A stretch of DNA of 64,000 nt from Caecitellus pseudoparvulus (Eukaryota; Bigyra: Bicosoecida). Every line of letters starts with the position of its first letter. The first letter of the stretch is position 1. Shown one piece after another: positions 21,687 to 32,876 of the stretch. Made by a program: the position numbers and the translations under genes. The notes beneath the pieces are model-generated. The model did not search any database and was not told the origin of the DNA. It saw nothing but the letters and a program-made list of their open reading frames with translations. The stretch covers positions 186,001 through 250,000 of the forward strand of contig CBFFRQ010000039.1 of NCBI GenBank assembly GCA_965644315.1, read 5' to 3'.

Positions 21687-24600
21687 ATGGCTTCAAAGCG
21701 GGCACTGGTCTCAGGACCTGTGCTTGCTCTGCTTCAAGCCGTGGAGACGCTGCAGATGTGCGTATGCGTTTTCCGCAATTGTGACTCAGCAAATGCCGTG
21801 GACATGGTGGTGGTCAAGAGCATGTTTCCTCCTTTTGCGAGAGCACAGGTGTGCTTTTTCTCTCTTTCTGGTGCAATTCGCCCTGGAGGATGCCGGCACT
21901 ACAACGGGTGCGTGCCCCAACTGCCAGCTGGGCTGCAAACACGCAAGTTGTGCACGATCCAGAAGAGCCCTCATGAGCTGATTGCTAAGAATGAGAGCCC
22001 ATGGCACACGCTATTCGCTGCATCGCCGCCCCTTCGCCCCTGTACTGCAGATGGGTCCAATGGAATTGCAACTGCAGTCATTGCAACGTCGGGTGGGACT
22101 CTGGATGCGACGTTTGGACCCACCTGGTTTGCTGCCTTCTTCATTGCTTGCCTCGTGTGGATGGCCACCCAAGTGGTGCTGGCAGTCTACATCGGGTACA
22201 GGTTTTACACAAACAAGCATGAAGTGGAGTGGCTGGTGCAAGTCTTCCGCGTCATCACTGCCGGCAGCATGTGGGTCATGTTTGTGCCAGCGCTGTGCTC
22301 CTCGCTGCGATGGCTGGCGTGTTCAGCAGTGGAAGACGCAGTGGGTCAAGGCGGCTGCTGGGGAGTGCAGCACGCTCTGGGCAGTGCTGCAGCCCTTTTG
22401 CTGCTGATTCCCTTCGTTGCGCTTGTGCTTGGGGCGCATGCCACGCTGTTCGACCGCAGCCTTGTCAGCGAGCACGCAGGTGCCCGAACCGATGGGCGAG
22501 GGGAAGTGGTACAAGTGGGCATGAAGGTTGCTATCTGCGCCTCATACAGCTTGCTGGAAGGAAGTCAAGTCGGCCTCCGCGTGGCGCTGCTGAGCATCAC
22601 GGCGCTGTGGTGGCTGTCCACTTACGTGTGGACCCAGCCCTACGTGAAGCCACGCAGCAACGAGTTCCGTGCAGCACTTGCTGCGGTGTTCGCGTTGTCT
22701 GTCGTGCTGGTACTCGTGGTACAGATCGCTGCATTTAGCAGCCTGGTGTATGCGTGGGTCGGTCTCTCATTGCTGGCCGCTGTGTCTGCTGCTCTGGCTG
22801 CGCGGGCTTGGCGACACAAAGTTGCAACGACGCTGCTGCAAGACCTGCAGTCTCCAAAAGCAGGCCTGTTGTGGGCGCGTACAAGGGTACACATGATGCA
22901 CAGCATGGCAGCGCGAAGCCGTGGGAGTGTCGATGACCTGCTGGACGACGACCCAGACGCCGCTCCTGGTGCGACTTTGGCTGGCAACATTGGAGACGAC
23001 CACTCGGCCGGAGGGGGATCTACGATGACAGGTGACATATCCCGCCCACGGGGCTCCGCTCAAGTCGACTCCATCCTCGTCGCTATGGGCGGGCAATCAG
23101 CTGACTTGGACAGTCTGTTGAGCACTGAGCAACGTGACCGCTTCGCGAGTCAGCTGAAGCAGGCTGCAGAGCTTGCGTACAGGTGGGTAAGCACGCGGTT
23201 TCCCAGCCACGCTTTGGCACAGCTGCAGGCTGCAGACTTCCACCGAACGTGTGGTTCATCGAGGTACACTGAGTTGATGGCATTGAGCGTCGTGCGGAAG
23301 GTCAGCAACAGCATGGACGTGCAGTTCTTCGCGTTCCAGCGCAACCGACAGCTACGGGAATCCACGCAAGCTGCTTCGGGCGGGGGCGGCCGGGGGGCTG
23401 GCGTGACCTCGCAAGTGGATCGCCTCATGATGGAAAAACATGGGGAACTGGCGTATAAAGCAGAAGTCTCCATCCGTAGCCAAATGGTGAGGCTGTGGGA
23501 GGAGCTGGCCGCGCCAGTGCCTGACCTGACAGCCCTTTCTTCCATTGGCCGCAAGCTCAGCCAAGCACTGACTGCAGCGGAGGAGAACTACACCTCTCAA
23601 CTGCGCATGCAGCGCCAAGATGTGAAAGTGTTGCGGAGGTATGGAGCGTTCCAGCTGACTGTGCTTGGCAGAGTGAGCAAAGGCGAAGAGATGCTCGCTC
23701 GAGCCGACAAGCTTGAAGAGATGAGTGCTGGCAAGGACAGCAGACGCGTCTCGTCGTTCACACTGCTTGAAGCAACACGGGACATTACAGCAGGGGCGCA
23801 CGCTGCAGCTGTGATTCATGCATCGGGAGACCCCACCAGCTTGGGCGATATCACAGGCGCAAACAGCGTCGCAGCCAACATGTTCCGGTGCTCCCCTATG
23901 GACATGGTGGGCGTGCCCGTACACGAACTGCTGCCCTCGCCCTTGAATCTGCTGCTCCGGGCCATGTTGCTGAAGCATGTGCGGGGCACGGACGACAGCA
24001 CACTTGCAAAGCCACGCCTTGTGCTGGCAGTAGACTCTTTTCACCAGCTGCTGCCTGTGCGCCTGACGCTGAAGGAAGCGCCCCCAGAGGAAGACGAAGT
24101 CACAGCTGGCTTTGTATGCATGATGAGCCAGGTTGTGACAGATCAAGACTACATCATGTGCGGGCGCACTGCGCAGGGCATCACGCTTCTCGCTGCTTCC
24201 TCGGGGGGGTACCGGGCGCTCGGCGTGTCACCCTCGCAAGAGGGTGTGCCTGATGTGGACTTGGAGAGCACCTTCCCCGACTTGCTGGATGCTGTCCGTG
24301 ACTCCCTTTCCGACGCACAGCCAAGGTTTAACTGGGGCCACTTGCGAGCGCACATGCACAAGGATACCCATAGTGTGTCGTTTCCTAACGGCAAGGAGGC
24401 CCAGCTGCAGCTGCAAGTACTGGCGTTGCCGGGAAGTGCAGCTCGGCACGCGACACTGCAAGGCCCGCTTGTACTCGCAAGCTGGTCCAGTATCAGTGGC
24501 GGTGGGCTTGTGCACGAAACAAAGAGCGGACCTTTGCAGCATAGCCAGGGCTCGATCGGGACCCAGGAGGACCAAGACAGCATCGCTGGGCAGGACTCCG

Positions 24601-27059
24601 CGGAGGAAAGTGAGCAGGAAGACAGCCCTCTTTTGCCCTTGCTCCCCAGTTCCGAGACTGCCCACGATGCCAAGCGTGGAGTGGCATTCAATCCCCTCGC
24701 TGAATCACCGTCGCCGCGGCAAGCTGCAGCAGACAGCATCGCAAGCTCCAGCAGCGCAGATCCGGGTGCCGAGCCAGCGTGTGGCGGCATGGCGAAGGAA
24801 GTGACGCTTATGCCACACAGTGTCACGCAAGTCAAAGGAGAGAATCCTGCCGGTTCTGGTGAGGCAGTGTCTGACTTTGAGGGAGCGCCACGCTCCACCC
24901 GCCGCGTCAAGGTGGACACAGTCCCAACTGTCCTCGCACTGCAGCAAGACACTGTCCAGACTGATGCTGCAAAAGATGCACCACCAGCGGATGGTGCCGA
25001 GGCTGTAAGTGTGTTTGGAGGCGGGGGCAGTGAAGCTTCGAGTGCTGCCTCTGGCACTTCCATCTCGGCACCTCGGTCCGTGCTGCTCTCGCTGCTGCGG
25101 CGAAGTGGGCTGACCGAGACCACCGTGCGCCGCATCAAGGTAGGGCTCCGCGTGAGCCTCGGCGTTGCGTTGCTCCTCTGCGTCTTTGAGCTGGTGGGCG
25201 TCGCTATCCTCAAAGAGCTCACCACGATCCGGGTGAACAGTCTGGCCCACGCAGGGCAGACGCTGCGCACGCTGCAAGGCGCGACTGTGTCTGCCGCACT
25301 GCTCAACTTGCAAACGTTGGGTGTCCAAGTCGCAGACGAACAAAGCACATTCGCTTCGCTTCGAGATGAAGTCAATTTAGTGCGTTCGCAGTGGAAGGAA
25401 GTCGTGCAAGACTCTGAGATCATGGATACGGTGCAGGAGCAAGTGGGGCCCGGCGGCATGCGTCACAGCCTGGACATTATCAACGTAGACAGAGTCCCTG
25501 CGAAGCAGACGTTGTACGCCGCAATGGGGAACGTCGTTGCGAACTTAGACATGTTGATGCAGCAAAATGCGTCTGCATTTACGCTGAACAACTCTGCTTA
25601 TGCGTTTGCCATTGAGAATGTGCCGCTGTCTGTCATGGACAGCTTGAATGGCACCATCCGGCTACGACGCGAGCAAGCTGTGTACTTCCTTGAGCAAGTG
25701 CAAATCGGCATCCTCGCATTCGCCACTACCAGTGCTGGCGTGCTTGGAATCGCCCTTGGTGTTTATCTGTGGATTCAAATGACGAACCTTGCAGCTGAAC
25801 GGGAGCAGGCTCTCGCGGTGTTGTTGACGGTGCCCGTATCGGCGCTCAAACCGCTGAAGCGTCACGCCAAGACGAAGCTGGCGGAGTTCAAGTCCACCAC
25901 TTCAGAAGGTGCAGAGCAGGCAGAAGCCGTTGCGGCGTTGGACGATGAAGAAGGGGGGATGGGAGTGGAGGGCAATGTCATCGCGGAACAGGCGGTTCCC
26001 TCTGGGGGCACCAGCGTCACCAGCAGCACAGACTCAAGAGCTCGACGCTTACTCGCCAGCAGCCGCACACATGGTTGGAAGTCATCATCCAAGCAGGTGG
26101 GGGCGCGAGAGGCTGTGGATCTAGGTGCCTTCAAGACGAGCCACTTGCTGGTGCTCATGCTGCAGGTTGTCCTGGCCGTCCTGTGGCTGGGAGGCCTCAC
26201 GACCACGCTGATGGTCAGTCACGCCACTCTGGAGCAAGACATGACGCGTCTCTACGACACCCAGCAGCTGTCCAGCTTGATCATGCAGGTGGGCCAGGTG
26301 ACATCGTTGACGGTGGCGTTGCCTGAAGGGCGCGTGCGGGAGGAAGCCTCCAAGGACCTGTACGTTTCCATGGACTTGTCGCTCCGCCGGCTGACAGCGC
26401 TGCTTCAGGGCACAGAAGGGAATGGTGGGAAAGAAGTCCAGCCCCTTCCCGTTGACAGCGAGGTGTTCCGGGTGTTCTACGAAAACTCCTGCGTGGCCCT
26501 GGCCAAGCACGCTCGAGAGCCGGAAGGCTGCCGTACGTTCGACCGCGGCGTCATGACCCTGGGCCTGCAGATCCTGCTGCAGCGCTACTTGCAGCGTGCA
26601 AGGGTCATGGCCCAGACCTTGAATCGATCTCAAAGCGAGAACCTCGCTCTAGACGTTGCCAAAGTGTTGGATGGCCGCGTGACAAGCGGCAGCCTGAGCG
26701 GCGCCACAGTGGAGGAGCTACGCGAACTTCACCGAGGCCTCAGCCTCCTCGTGGCAAGTGAGAACCCTTACATGCGGGCTGGTATGCGAGCAGTTAGCGA
26801 CATCCTCATCGACGCAACGATTCGGTCTGAGGAGGCGTCTTTCGAGGCCAGCCTCGGCGTCAACTTCGCCTTCATTGCCATCTCTCTCGCTCTTCACTTC
26901 TTGTGGCACCGCCCGCACCTTGAAGAGATGCAGGCACAGCTGAATGGCACCCGCAGCCTGCTGCTCTCGCTCCCACTCGGGTACCTTGCCAAGGACAAGC
27001 AGACCCTTCGAGCATTCAAGGACTTTGTCGTGGAGCTGTCTGCCAAAGCGCGTCACTGA
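21687..27059 (+). CDS. TmcB-like multipass membrane protein with PAS domain
   Basis: Exons 21687-21757, 21849-21907 and 22051-27059; only this combination keeps phase and joins LLQAVETLQM to CAFSLFLVQFALED, a membrane helix. 1712 residues. The N-terminal third has about six hydrophobic segments (residues about 20-260). It is followed by the helical region typical of TmcB (tiny macrocysts B) relatives of Dictyostelium and ciliates (FPSHALAQLQAADF, QDVKVLRRYGAFQL). A PAS domain at about 625-700 (GDITGANSVAANMF, VPVHELLPSPLNLLL) comes next. After an acidic linker come four more membrane segments near 1075, 1260, 1410 and 1650, in two pairs each holding a roughly 150-residue loop, then the cytosolic end LLLSLPLGYLAKDK. 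PAS domains sense ligands, redox state or partners; the family's molecular job is unknown. It lies downstream of and in the same direction as the RyR-polycystin gene. Confidence 0.7.
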   Translation: MASKRALVSGPVLALLQAVETLQMCVCVFRNCDSANAVDMVVVKSMFPPFARAQVCFFSLSGAIRPGGCRHYNGCVPQLPAGLQTRKLCTIQKSPHELIAKNESPWHTLFAASPPLRPCTADGSNGIATAVIATSGGTLDATFGPTWFAAFFIACLVWMATQVVLAVYIGYRFYTNKHEVEWLVQVFRVITAGSMWVMFVPALCSSLRWLACSAVEDAVGQGGCWGVQHALGSAAALLLLIPFVALVLGAHATLFDRSLVSEHAGARTDGRGEVVQVGMKVAICASYSLLEGSQVGLRVALLSITALWWLSTYVWTQPYVKPRSNEFRAALAAVFALSVVLVLVVQIAAFSSLVYAWVGLSLLAAVSAALAARAWRHKVATTLLQDLQSPKAGLLWARTRVHMMHSMAARSRGSVDDLLDDDPDAAPGATLAGNIGDDHSAGGGSTMTGDISRPRGSAQVDSILVAMGGQSADLDSLLSTEQRDRFASQLKQAAELAYRWVSTRFPSHALAQLQAADFHRTCGSSRYTELMALSVVRKVSNSMDVQFFAFQRNRQLRESTQAASGGGGRGAGVTSQVDRLMMEKHGELAYKAEVSIRSQMVRLWEELAAPVPDLTALSSIGRKLSQALTAAEENYTSQLRMQRQDVKVLRRYGAFQLTVLGRVSKGEEMLARADKLEEMSAGKDSRRVSSFTLLEATRDITAGAHAAAVIHASGDPTSLGDITGANSVAANMFRCSPMDMVGVPVHELLPSPLNLLLRAMLLKHVRGTDDSTLAKPRLVLAVDSFHQLLPVRLTLKEAPPEEDEVTAGFVCMMSQVVTDQDYIMCGRTAQGITLLAASSGGYRALGVSPSQEGVPDVDLESTFPDLLDAVRDSLSDAQPRFNWGHLRAHMHKDTHSVSFPNGKEAQLQLQVLALPGSAARHATLQGPLVLASWSSISGGGLVHETKSGPLQHSQGSIGTQEDQDSIAGQDSAEESEQEDSPLLPLLPSSETAHDAKRGVAFNPLAESPSPRQAAADSIASSSSADPGAEPACGGMAKEVTLMPHSVTQVKGENPAGSGEAVSDFEGAPRSTRRVKVDTVPTVLALQQDTVQTDAAKDAPPADGAEAVSVFGGGGSEASSAASGTSISAPRSVLLSLLRRSGLTETTVRRIKVGLRVSLGVALLLCVFELVGVAILKELTTIRVNSLAHAGQTLRTLQGATVSAALLNLQTLGVQVADEQSTFASLRDEVNLVRSQWKEVVQDSEIMDTVQEQVGPGGMRHSLDIINVDRVPAKQTLYAAMGNVVANLDMLMQQNASAFTLNNSAYAFAIENVPLSVMDSLNGTIRLRREQAVYFLEQVQIGILAFATTSAGVLGIALGVYLWIQMTNLAAEREQALAVLLTVPVSALKPLKRHAKTKLAEFKSTTSEGAEQAEAVAALDDEEGGMGVEGNVIAEQAVPSGGTSVTSSTDSRARRLLASSRTHGWKSSSKQVGAREAVDLGAFKTSHLLVLMLQVVLAVLWLGGLTTTLMVSHATLEQDMTRLYDTQQLSSLIMQVGQVTSLTVALPEGRVREEASKDLYVSMDLSLRRLTALLQGTEGNGGKEVQPLPVDSEVFRVFYENSCVALAKHAREPEGCRTFDRGVMTLGLQILLQRYLQRARVMAQTLNRSQSENLALDVAKVLDGRVTSGSLSGATVEELRELHRGLSLLVASENPYMRAGMRAVSDILIDATIRSEEASFEASLGVNFAFIAISLALHFLWHRPHLEEMQAQLNGTRSLLLSLPLGYLAKDKQTLRAFKDFVVELSAKARH

Positions 27060-27433
27060 GGCGGCACCCCAAGAAGCTGCGTCCACCTGAGGGAGGCCTG
27101 AGGTAGACGAATGCAAATTAGTGCGTGCATGGCGTAAAGTGTGCGTTGGGCTGGTCACGTGAGTCTGAGGGAAGACGACGCGTCCAAAGGCTTGTTCAAC
27201 GAATGATAATTGCAAAATCCTGACCGTGTGGTCATGTGTTTCTTCGGATTTCAGAACTGCACAACGATTGAAGTCAATTTTGAGTAAGCAAGGCTGTACA
27301 GCGGCCAGATAAACACCATAACCATTTTTTGAGGCTGTTGGCATCATCGATTGCTAAGCGGGTGACACACAAGGGCTTGGGTCGCTGAAGGCTACGGAGG
27401 GGCGGAAATTGAGCCAGCAGGCAGCCGCCGAGC
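27060..27433. other. intergenic, tandem genes
   Basis: 374 bp, visibly more A+T-rich than flanking coding DNA (for example around 27200-27330). It should hold the 3' UTR of the PAS protein and the promoter of the transporter. No motif is identified with confidence. Confidence 0.45.
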
Positions 27434-28906
27434 ATGGCTGGCCCGCCTGTGGATGGGGGCAAAGCACCGCGCATCCCCGAACAGGGAAATGTATTGCAAC
27501 GCATGATTAATGTGCCAGCGGTGTGGCAGGTGTGTTGGGCGCTTCTTGTGGTTGCTGTCAGCGATCGCAATCGACAGCCGGACTTTCAATTGCCGCAGGT
27601 TGCGCTGTGGACTGTGCTGTTTTACTTCTCCAGCGCTGTGTCAGGCATGATGAACAAGCAGATCATCGCAGACTACGGCATTCTGCCCACCACTCTCACC
27701 ATGTGGCACCTGCTCATCAGCGTTGCGTGTGATAGTGCGTGCTGTGCCTGCCAGGTGGCAGCAAGGTGCGCCGCCGCGGATGGCACGCAGCGCACACTAC
27801 CTTGCCGCCTCGCACAGGCTGCGTCGTGTGGGCCCTGGGGCAAGCTAAGGTGCCAAGCGGCAAGACACTGCTGGGTCACACTACCAGCGTCATGCTGCAG
27901 TTCCTGCCCATCGCCCTGTTCATCATCGGCGGCAAGCTGGCGACGTACTTTTCGTACAACTACGTGAGCATGGCCTTGACCCACACTGCGAAGGCCCTGG
28001 AGCCAGTGTTCAACGTGGTCCTATCGGCTGTCTTCTTTGGAGAGTACAAGTCCTTCGGCGTGTATGTGTCGCTGGTGCCCATTGCGCTGGGCGTGGGCAT
28101 CGCCTCCACGTCAGAGATGTCCTACAACGTGCGTTGCCCGCGATGGCGCTGCGTGACTCCGCCTCCCCGGCATGCCCTTGCCTTATGGCGCCTGCCCTTT
28201 GCAGCACATTGGCTTTGCCGCTGCGAGCTTGTCTGCCGCGCTGAAGGTGCTGCAGAACATCTACACCAAGCGGGTGATGGGCAAGGCGTCGTACTCCTTC
28301 TTCGAGATCCACCTGTTCTGCGGGGCTGCCTCCGCCTTGACACTGGTCCCAGTCTCCATCGTGGAACAGCTATCTGCCGCTGGCGTGGACCCTTCTGCCC
28401 TGGGCCCAGCGGACGCGGCACTTGCCCAACAGTTCCCCGGCGGGCTGCTCCTCGTGGACTCGGCACTGCAGTACTTGAGCAGCATCAGCAGCTACATGGT
28501 GCTGAGCCTCGTCGCACACCTCACCTTCACCATAGTCAACAGCATGAAGCGCCTTGTCATCATCACCAGCGGCACCTGGGTGTTTGGCGGCTTCAACTGG
28601 ACCAACCTCACAGGCGTCTGCATGGCTGTCGGCGGCGTGTTCCTGTACAATCTCGTGCGCCCCAAGCACACTGGGCCCGCAGGCAAGGGCCCGGACAGCT
28701 CCTCAGCACAGGCTCTGCAACTGCTCGCAGTGCACACGCCAGGCGGCAGAGTCAGCAGCCCTCGCGACACTCCACTAGGCACGCCTTACGAGGCAGCAGC
28801 TGCGATGGTCATGACCGACAAGGGGTCGTTGCGCACCAACGGCGGGCAGGCGTCTGCCTTTTCGCCTGTGCCTGACAACGCACGAGGTCAAGTTGACCGT
28901 GTCTGA
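27434..28906 (+). CDS. triose-phosphate/sugar-phosphate translocator family transporter (TPT, SLC35-like)
   Basis: Exons 27434-27529, 27599-27734, 27818-28128 and 28205-28906 give 414 residues. The first intron is 69 nt and in frame, so it is inferred from its splice sites; the other two are required by frame changes. About nine to ten hydrophobic segments are present. The family core is clear: FYFSSAVSGMMNKQII, YVSMALTHTAKALEPVFNVV (the conserved K-A-x-E-P-V-F motif), FFGEYKSFG, GIASTSEMSYN, GFAAASLSAALKVLQNIYTK and HLTFTIVNSMKRLVII. TPT members exchange phosphorylated C3, C5 or C6 compounds or PEP for phosphate in plastids, while non-plastid members sit in the Golgi or ER. No targeting extension is evident, which favours an endomembrane location. 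The substrate cannot be told from sequence. Confidence 0.88.
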
Positions 28907-29224
28907 AGCTTGCAGGGCCAGGAGCCGGAGTTGGGCAGTGATCACTGTGCCGGCTAGGAGTGTCGTCATGGCAGCAACAAATGTGAGAGAGGGCATGTCG
29001 TGCGTCCAGCATTGTGTGCACTTCGCTCAATGCACGCCATTTGCACCCCAACCCAGCAGAAGCAAAGCCAGGGTGCAGAGCATCGACGGCTGGCCAACCT
29101 GCAGAGCTGCGCGTTGGCGAAACAAAAAACTACTCACCCTGCCGCACAAGAGCTAGGTTAGGGAGCGCTAGGCATTCGTTTGCTTGTGGTCTTTAGACCC
29201 TGGCTTGCGCCTTGAGCGCCCGCA
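28907..29224. other. intergenic, tandem genes
   Basis: 318 bp between transporter and glycosyltransferase genes. Nothing recognised. Confidence 0.45.
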
Positions 29225-31058
29225 ATGGCCCCCGACTCTGTTGGCCCGTCGAGTTCCGCACCGGGGCGATCTTCGGATTCCAGTTCGCTGAGGGCTCCTA
29301 CACGCACTGTCGCATCGCCTGGCGGAAATCTACCCCTTGTCCTGTGGATTCTGTGCTTGGGAGTCGCTGTGTGGACGTCATGCTCGTTTCTTTGGAGCGA
29401 CAGTGCCCGGTCCACCACCGGCCAACAACGCTTTTCAATGAACGTGCAAGCTCACTTGGAGCATGCTGCGAGCGGAGCCCATGATGTGCTTCGTGTCAGA
29501 GGAGGCAAGGCTGCTGCAGAAGGAGCACAGAGCCTCCCTCCTGGGCCCCAAGCGTGCGGAATGAGCGATGCAAGCAGTCCCCGAGCTCCACCACGCCACC
29601 CTTTTTCCCGCTCTCGCATCCTGTACAGCCAGGGAGCAGACAAGGACGCTGTCTCACCCACAGGAAAAAAACAGGCCCAAGGGTCACCAGAATTCCCAGC
29701 TGCACTTGAAGACGCTTTGCCAAGGCCGTGCGTACCACACCACGCCACGTGATGTTGGCGAAGCTGGCCTGGTGGTTACCCTGCTTCCCCGTGCTCGATG
29801 CTCTGCAGGGAACCCGAGTACGGCGTGCTAGCGAACGGCGCAAAGGAAGGGGCAAAACCAGAAGATGTGGAGCGGTACCGTGCTCAGCGGAAGCTGCGAG
29901 CGGCTTGCCTCGCGAAGAAGGACCAGCCTCGCTTCCACATGCTCACGTGCGTGGCTCATTCCGCACCGTGCAGGGCAAACAGCTGCATGCGGACAAACCA
30001 GGGTGCACCTGCTTTCACTTCACACCCCACTTTGTATTCTCAGGGTGGCCAACAAGAACGCAGGGGCGCTGTGCTACACTGTGGAGTCCGCCGCCCAGAA
30101 CCGCATCAACGTTACTGTGATGAATTGGGGAGGTGTGCACAAAGGCCACGGCGCCAAGCTGTTCTTGCAGGAACAAGTGCGTGGCAGTGCAAGCTTGGTT
30201 CGTTGTTCTGCGCCACCGCACCCTGCAAACTCCGTTGCGCCCGCGCAGTACTTGGCAGGGCTGGACCCCTGCGATGTGGTCATGTTTGTGGACGGATTGG
30301 ATGTGCTGTTTGGACAGGGCGAGGAAGCACTCTTGCAGCGTATCCTGGACATGGAGAAGGCCGACGATGAATTCAGCATCTGGTTCGGGGCGGAGTGCGG
30401 CTGCTGGCCCCAGGCAGCGTACCCGGACGGCACCAACATCTGCTCGAATCTATATCCCCGCTCGCCAACGCGGTTCCGGTACCTGAACACTGGCATCTGG
30501 TTCGGGCGTGCATGGGCGGCACGGGAGGTGCTTGGGCAGGTGTCGCGTGGCCTGTCCAATGTGGAGCTCACGGGCGCGGAGAATGACCAAGAAATCATCA
30601 GTGGCAACTACTGGAACCGACGCAGCGATGTGAGCATGTCGCTAGACTACCACATGCGTGTGGGCGGAAACTGCCACTCCTGGCCGGGCTGTGACATGGT
30701 GGACGTGCTGCAGAGCAACGGCAATGGAAAGGGGGACTTCCTGCTGCCCGACTTGGGCACGACGCCCGGGGTCCTGCACTTCAACGGTGGCTCCAAGAAC
30801 GCTGTGAACAAAATTCGAGCAGGCATGTGGTATCGCCTCCCGGCGGGCTCCTTCGAAGACTCCCAGCACCCCGCCCCCCTGACTCGGGATGAACTGGCTG
30901 CAACAAGTCTCTTCACGCCGCTGTACCCGCCCAGCACGGCCCCTGACGGGCAGCCCTACCCCCCTCCGGACCGGCCTGAGTTCACGAACGTCGTGGACTT
31001 TGGCTGCCGCGTGACAGACTCTGCGCAGCTCGTGCACAAGGACAACAAGACTCCATGA
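29225..31058 (+). CDS. type II Golgi/ER glycosyltransferase, PLOD/procollagen galactosyltransferase-like
   Basis: Exons 29225-29727, 29809-29946, 30044-30176 and 30249-31058 fit phase at all three joins; all donors are GTGCGT. 527 residues. The N terminus is a short cytosolic tail and one signal anchor (LPLVLWILCLGVAVWTSCSF), followed by a Ser/Pro-rich stem and a lumenal catalytic domain from about residue 205. That domain has the features of the glycosyltransferase part of lysyl hydroxylase/PLOD: an initial strand FHMLTVANK, the metal-binding DVVMFVDGLDVLF (D-x-x-D type), RFRYLNTGIWFGRA, ENDQEII, and the late HFNGGSKN histidine/asparagine motif. The dioxygenase half of animal PLOD proteins is absent. 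It probably transfers a hexose onto secreted or surface glycoproteins in a Mn2+-dependent reaction. Confidence 0.82.
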
Positions 31059-31072
31059 AGCAGGTGCCCGGC

Positions 31073-32876
31073 TTACACTGCCGGTGCCATTTCTGACGTG
31101 GGTGGGGCAAGCAGCGAGTACTCAGCCTCAGCTCTCTGCGTCCGAAGGCGTCTTCGGCAGAGGTATCCAGCGAGGAGCACCAGTGGTGCACAGGCTAGCA
31201 TGCCCGCAAAAGCAGTGTATGCTGGCAGCATGGCCAGGTGCTGGGCCTGGAAGATGAGCCATGTGCTGAACGACTGCACAGCCAGGCTAGTGCATGAGTT
31301 GAGGGTGAACACAATGAACACAGGCGGAATCGCGCCGGCCTTCTCTGCGCTGCCCAGCTCAACCCGAGCTTGCTCAATGGCGCAGCTGGTCACGTCATAG
31401 TACAGTGCGTTGCCCAGAGCATGCAGCCCAAAGTACAGGAACAGGGCACACAGTGCCAGGGCGGTGGACTCGGTGCGTCCATGAGCGATTGCCCGACTTT
31501 GCCCGACGACTGCAAGCAATGCAGTGTTTGCGAGGGAGATGCCCAGCAACACCCACGCACTGTTGGCACGGGCGAAACGCTGCAGAGTCTTGCAGCCGTA
31601 ACCAAACGACATGGCTGCTCCAAGCGCCAGGGATGCCGCGACAAAGGAGCCGTTGAAGTCTGCGCAGGGGTAGGGGAGGGCGTCCCGTTGACTGCATGGA
31701 GGCCGTCGCAAACTTGGCAGAGGACGCACCTGCTTTGGCGCCGGGAAGCAGCGCATCATACAGGGATGACTCAAAGTTGTACACATTCTGGTACACAGGG
31801 TCTCCCACGAGACACCACCAGAGGGCCACAAGGACGAATGCTGCGTCACTGTACACACGGCGCAGCAGCCGCCAGATGAAACCCGCTCGCTGTGAGAGGC
31901 TTTCCTCGCCACTGGCCGGTGAAGGCGGGGTGGTTTGCCCATACAGGCGTCGCCGGGAGACACAGCACTCCAACCATGCGGTGCGGCACACGAGGAAGTC
32001 CCCTGCGATGCGCGCCGGCGAACGAAGGCGGGGCTGAGGCGCTTGCACGGGGGCTCTTGGTTCCTCCACTGCGATGGGCGACCCCTGTCTCCCCCGAGCA
32101 GGGGCCCGCCATAGAGAAACTTGGGAGGGGAAGAACACTGCGCCGCAGAGAATGGCCAACGCCACGCCGATAGAGGACAGCCAGACGAGGCCGGTGAGGT
32201 TCATGGCGCGCGTGTGCAGCAGCGCGTCCCCTGCCACGGCAGCCAAGATGTGGACGGTCAGGTACGTGCCTTGGATGGCTCCCGTCACTGACCCGTACTC
32301 AGATGCGGGCATGACGATGTATGCGAGCGCAAAGAAGAGCACTTCCGAGGCGGAACCTGTGGGCTTGCGACGCGCCGGGGTTGTGTGGTTGTCGTGGCAG
32401 GCGGCAGCTCCGGGGGCAGCCAGCACGCACCAGCAGAGTATAGCACTTCCATCCACACCTGTGAGATCACTGTGGTGCCACTGATGAGCAGAAGCCTCGT
32501 GCCAATGCGTGCGGCAGCGGTCAGCAGTATTACTCCCCGAAATGACGTGGTCTCGGCGAGCGCCGTGGCGAGCAGCAGCCACGGGACGTAGAAATACGTC
32601 GAGATGGGGTAGATCTCGTCATTGATTTCCCGTGGAGAGAAGCCTCTCTCTCTCAGGTACCTCGTCAAGTGTGGCTCAGATGGCTGGGAGGGTGGCGTCA
32701 GCCGCGGCGTGTTGCGTGAATCTGCGGAATTTGACTCGCTTCGTCGGAATCCTTGCACACTGACGCACCTTGAAGACATACAGAGTGAGAAAGGCGCAAA
32801 GGATGTACGTAATGATAAGGGGATCCACGAACCAGCCCTTGGGCGGCGCAGCCTGCCTTCCGTGGCCCGCGGGCAT
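31073..32876 (-). CDS. SLC19-like folate/thiamine carrier
   Basis: Minus-strand exons 32876-32769, 32683-32431, 32356-31730 and 31659-31073 join in phase (donors all GTGCGT); 524 residues, about 12 hydrophobic segments. The first exon is one membrane helix. Exon 2 opens with PSEPHLTRYL and continues to NDEIYPISTYFYVP, matching the SLC19 signature (R-P-S-E-P-F-L and N-x-I-Y-P-V-W-T-Y). SEVLFFALAYIVMP and DFNGSFVAASLALG correspond to later conserved helices, including the Y/F-N-G-x-x-E/A motif of helix 7. SLC19 members import reduced folates or thiamine by anion exchange. A central cytosolic loop (about 230-300) is longer and Arg/Pro-rich. It converges on the preceding glycosyltransferase gene with only a 14-bp gap, so the 3' UTRs must overlap. 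Confidence 0.8.

Noticed and set aside
21758-21789. Intron of 32 nt in the PAS-protein gene
   Set aside because: Too short compared with every other intron here (60-150 nt); the 91-nt choice ending at 21848 keeps phase and restores a helix.
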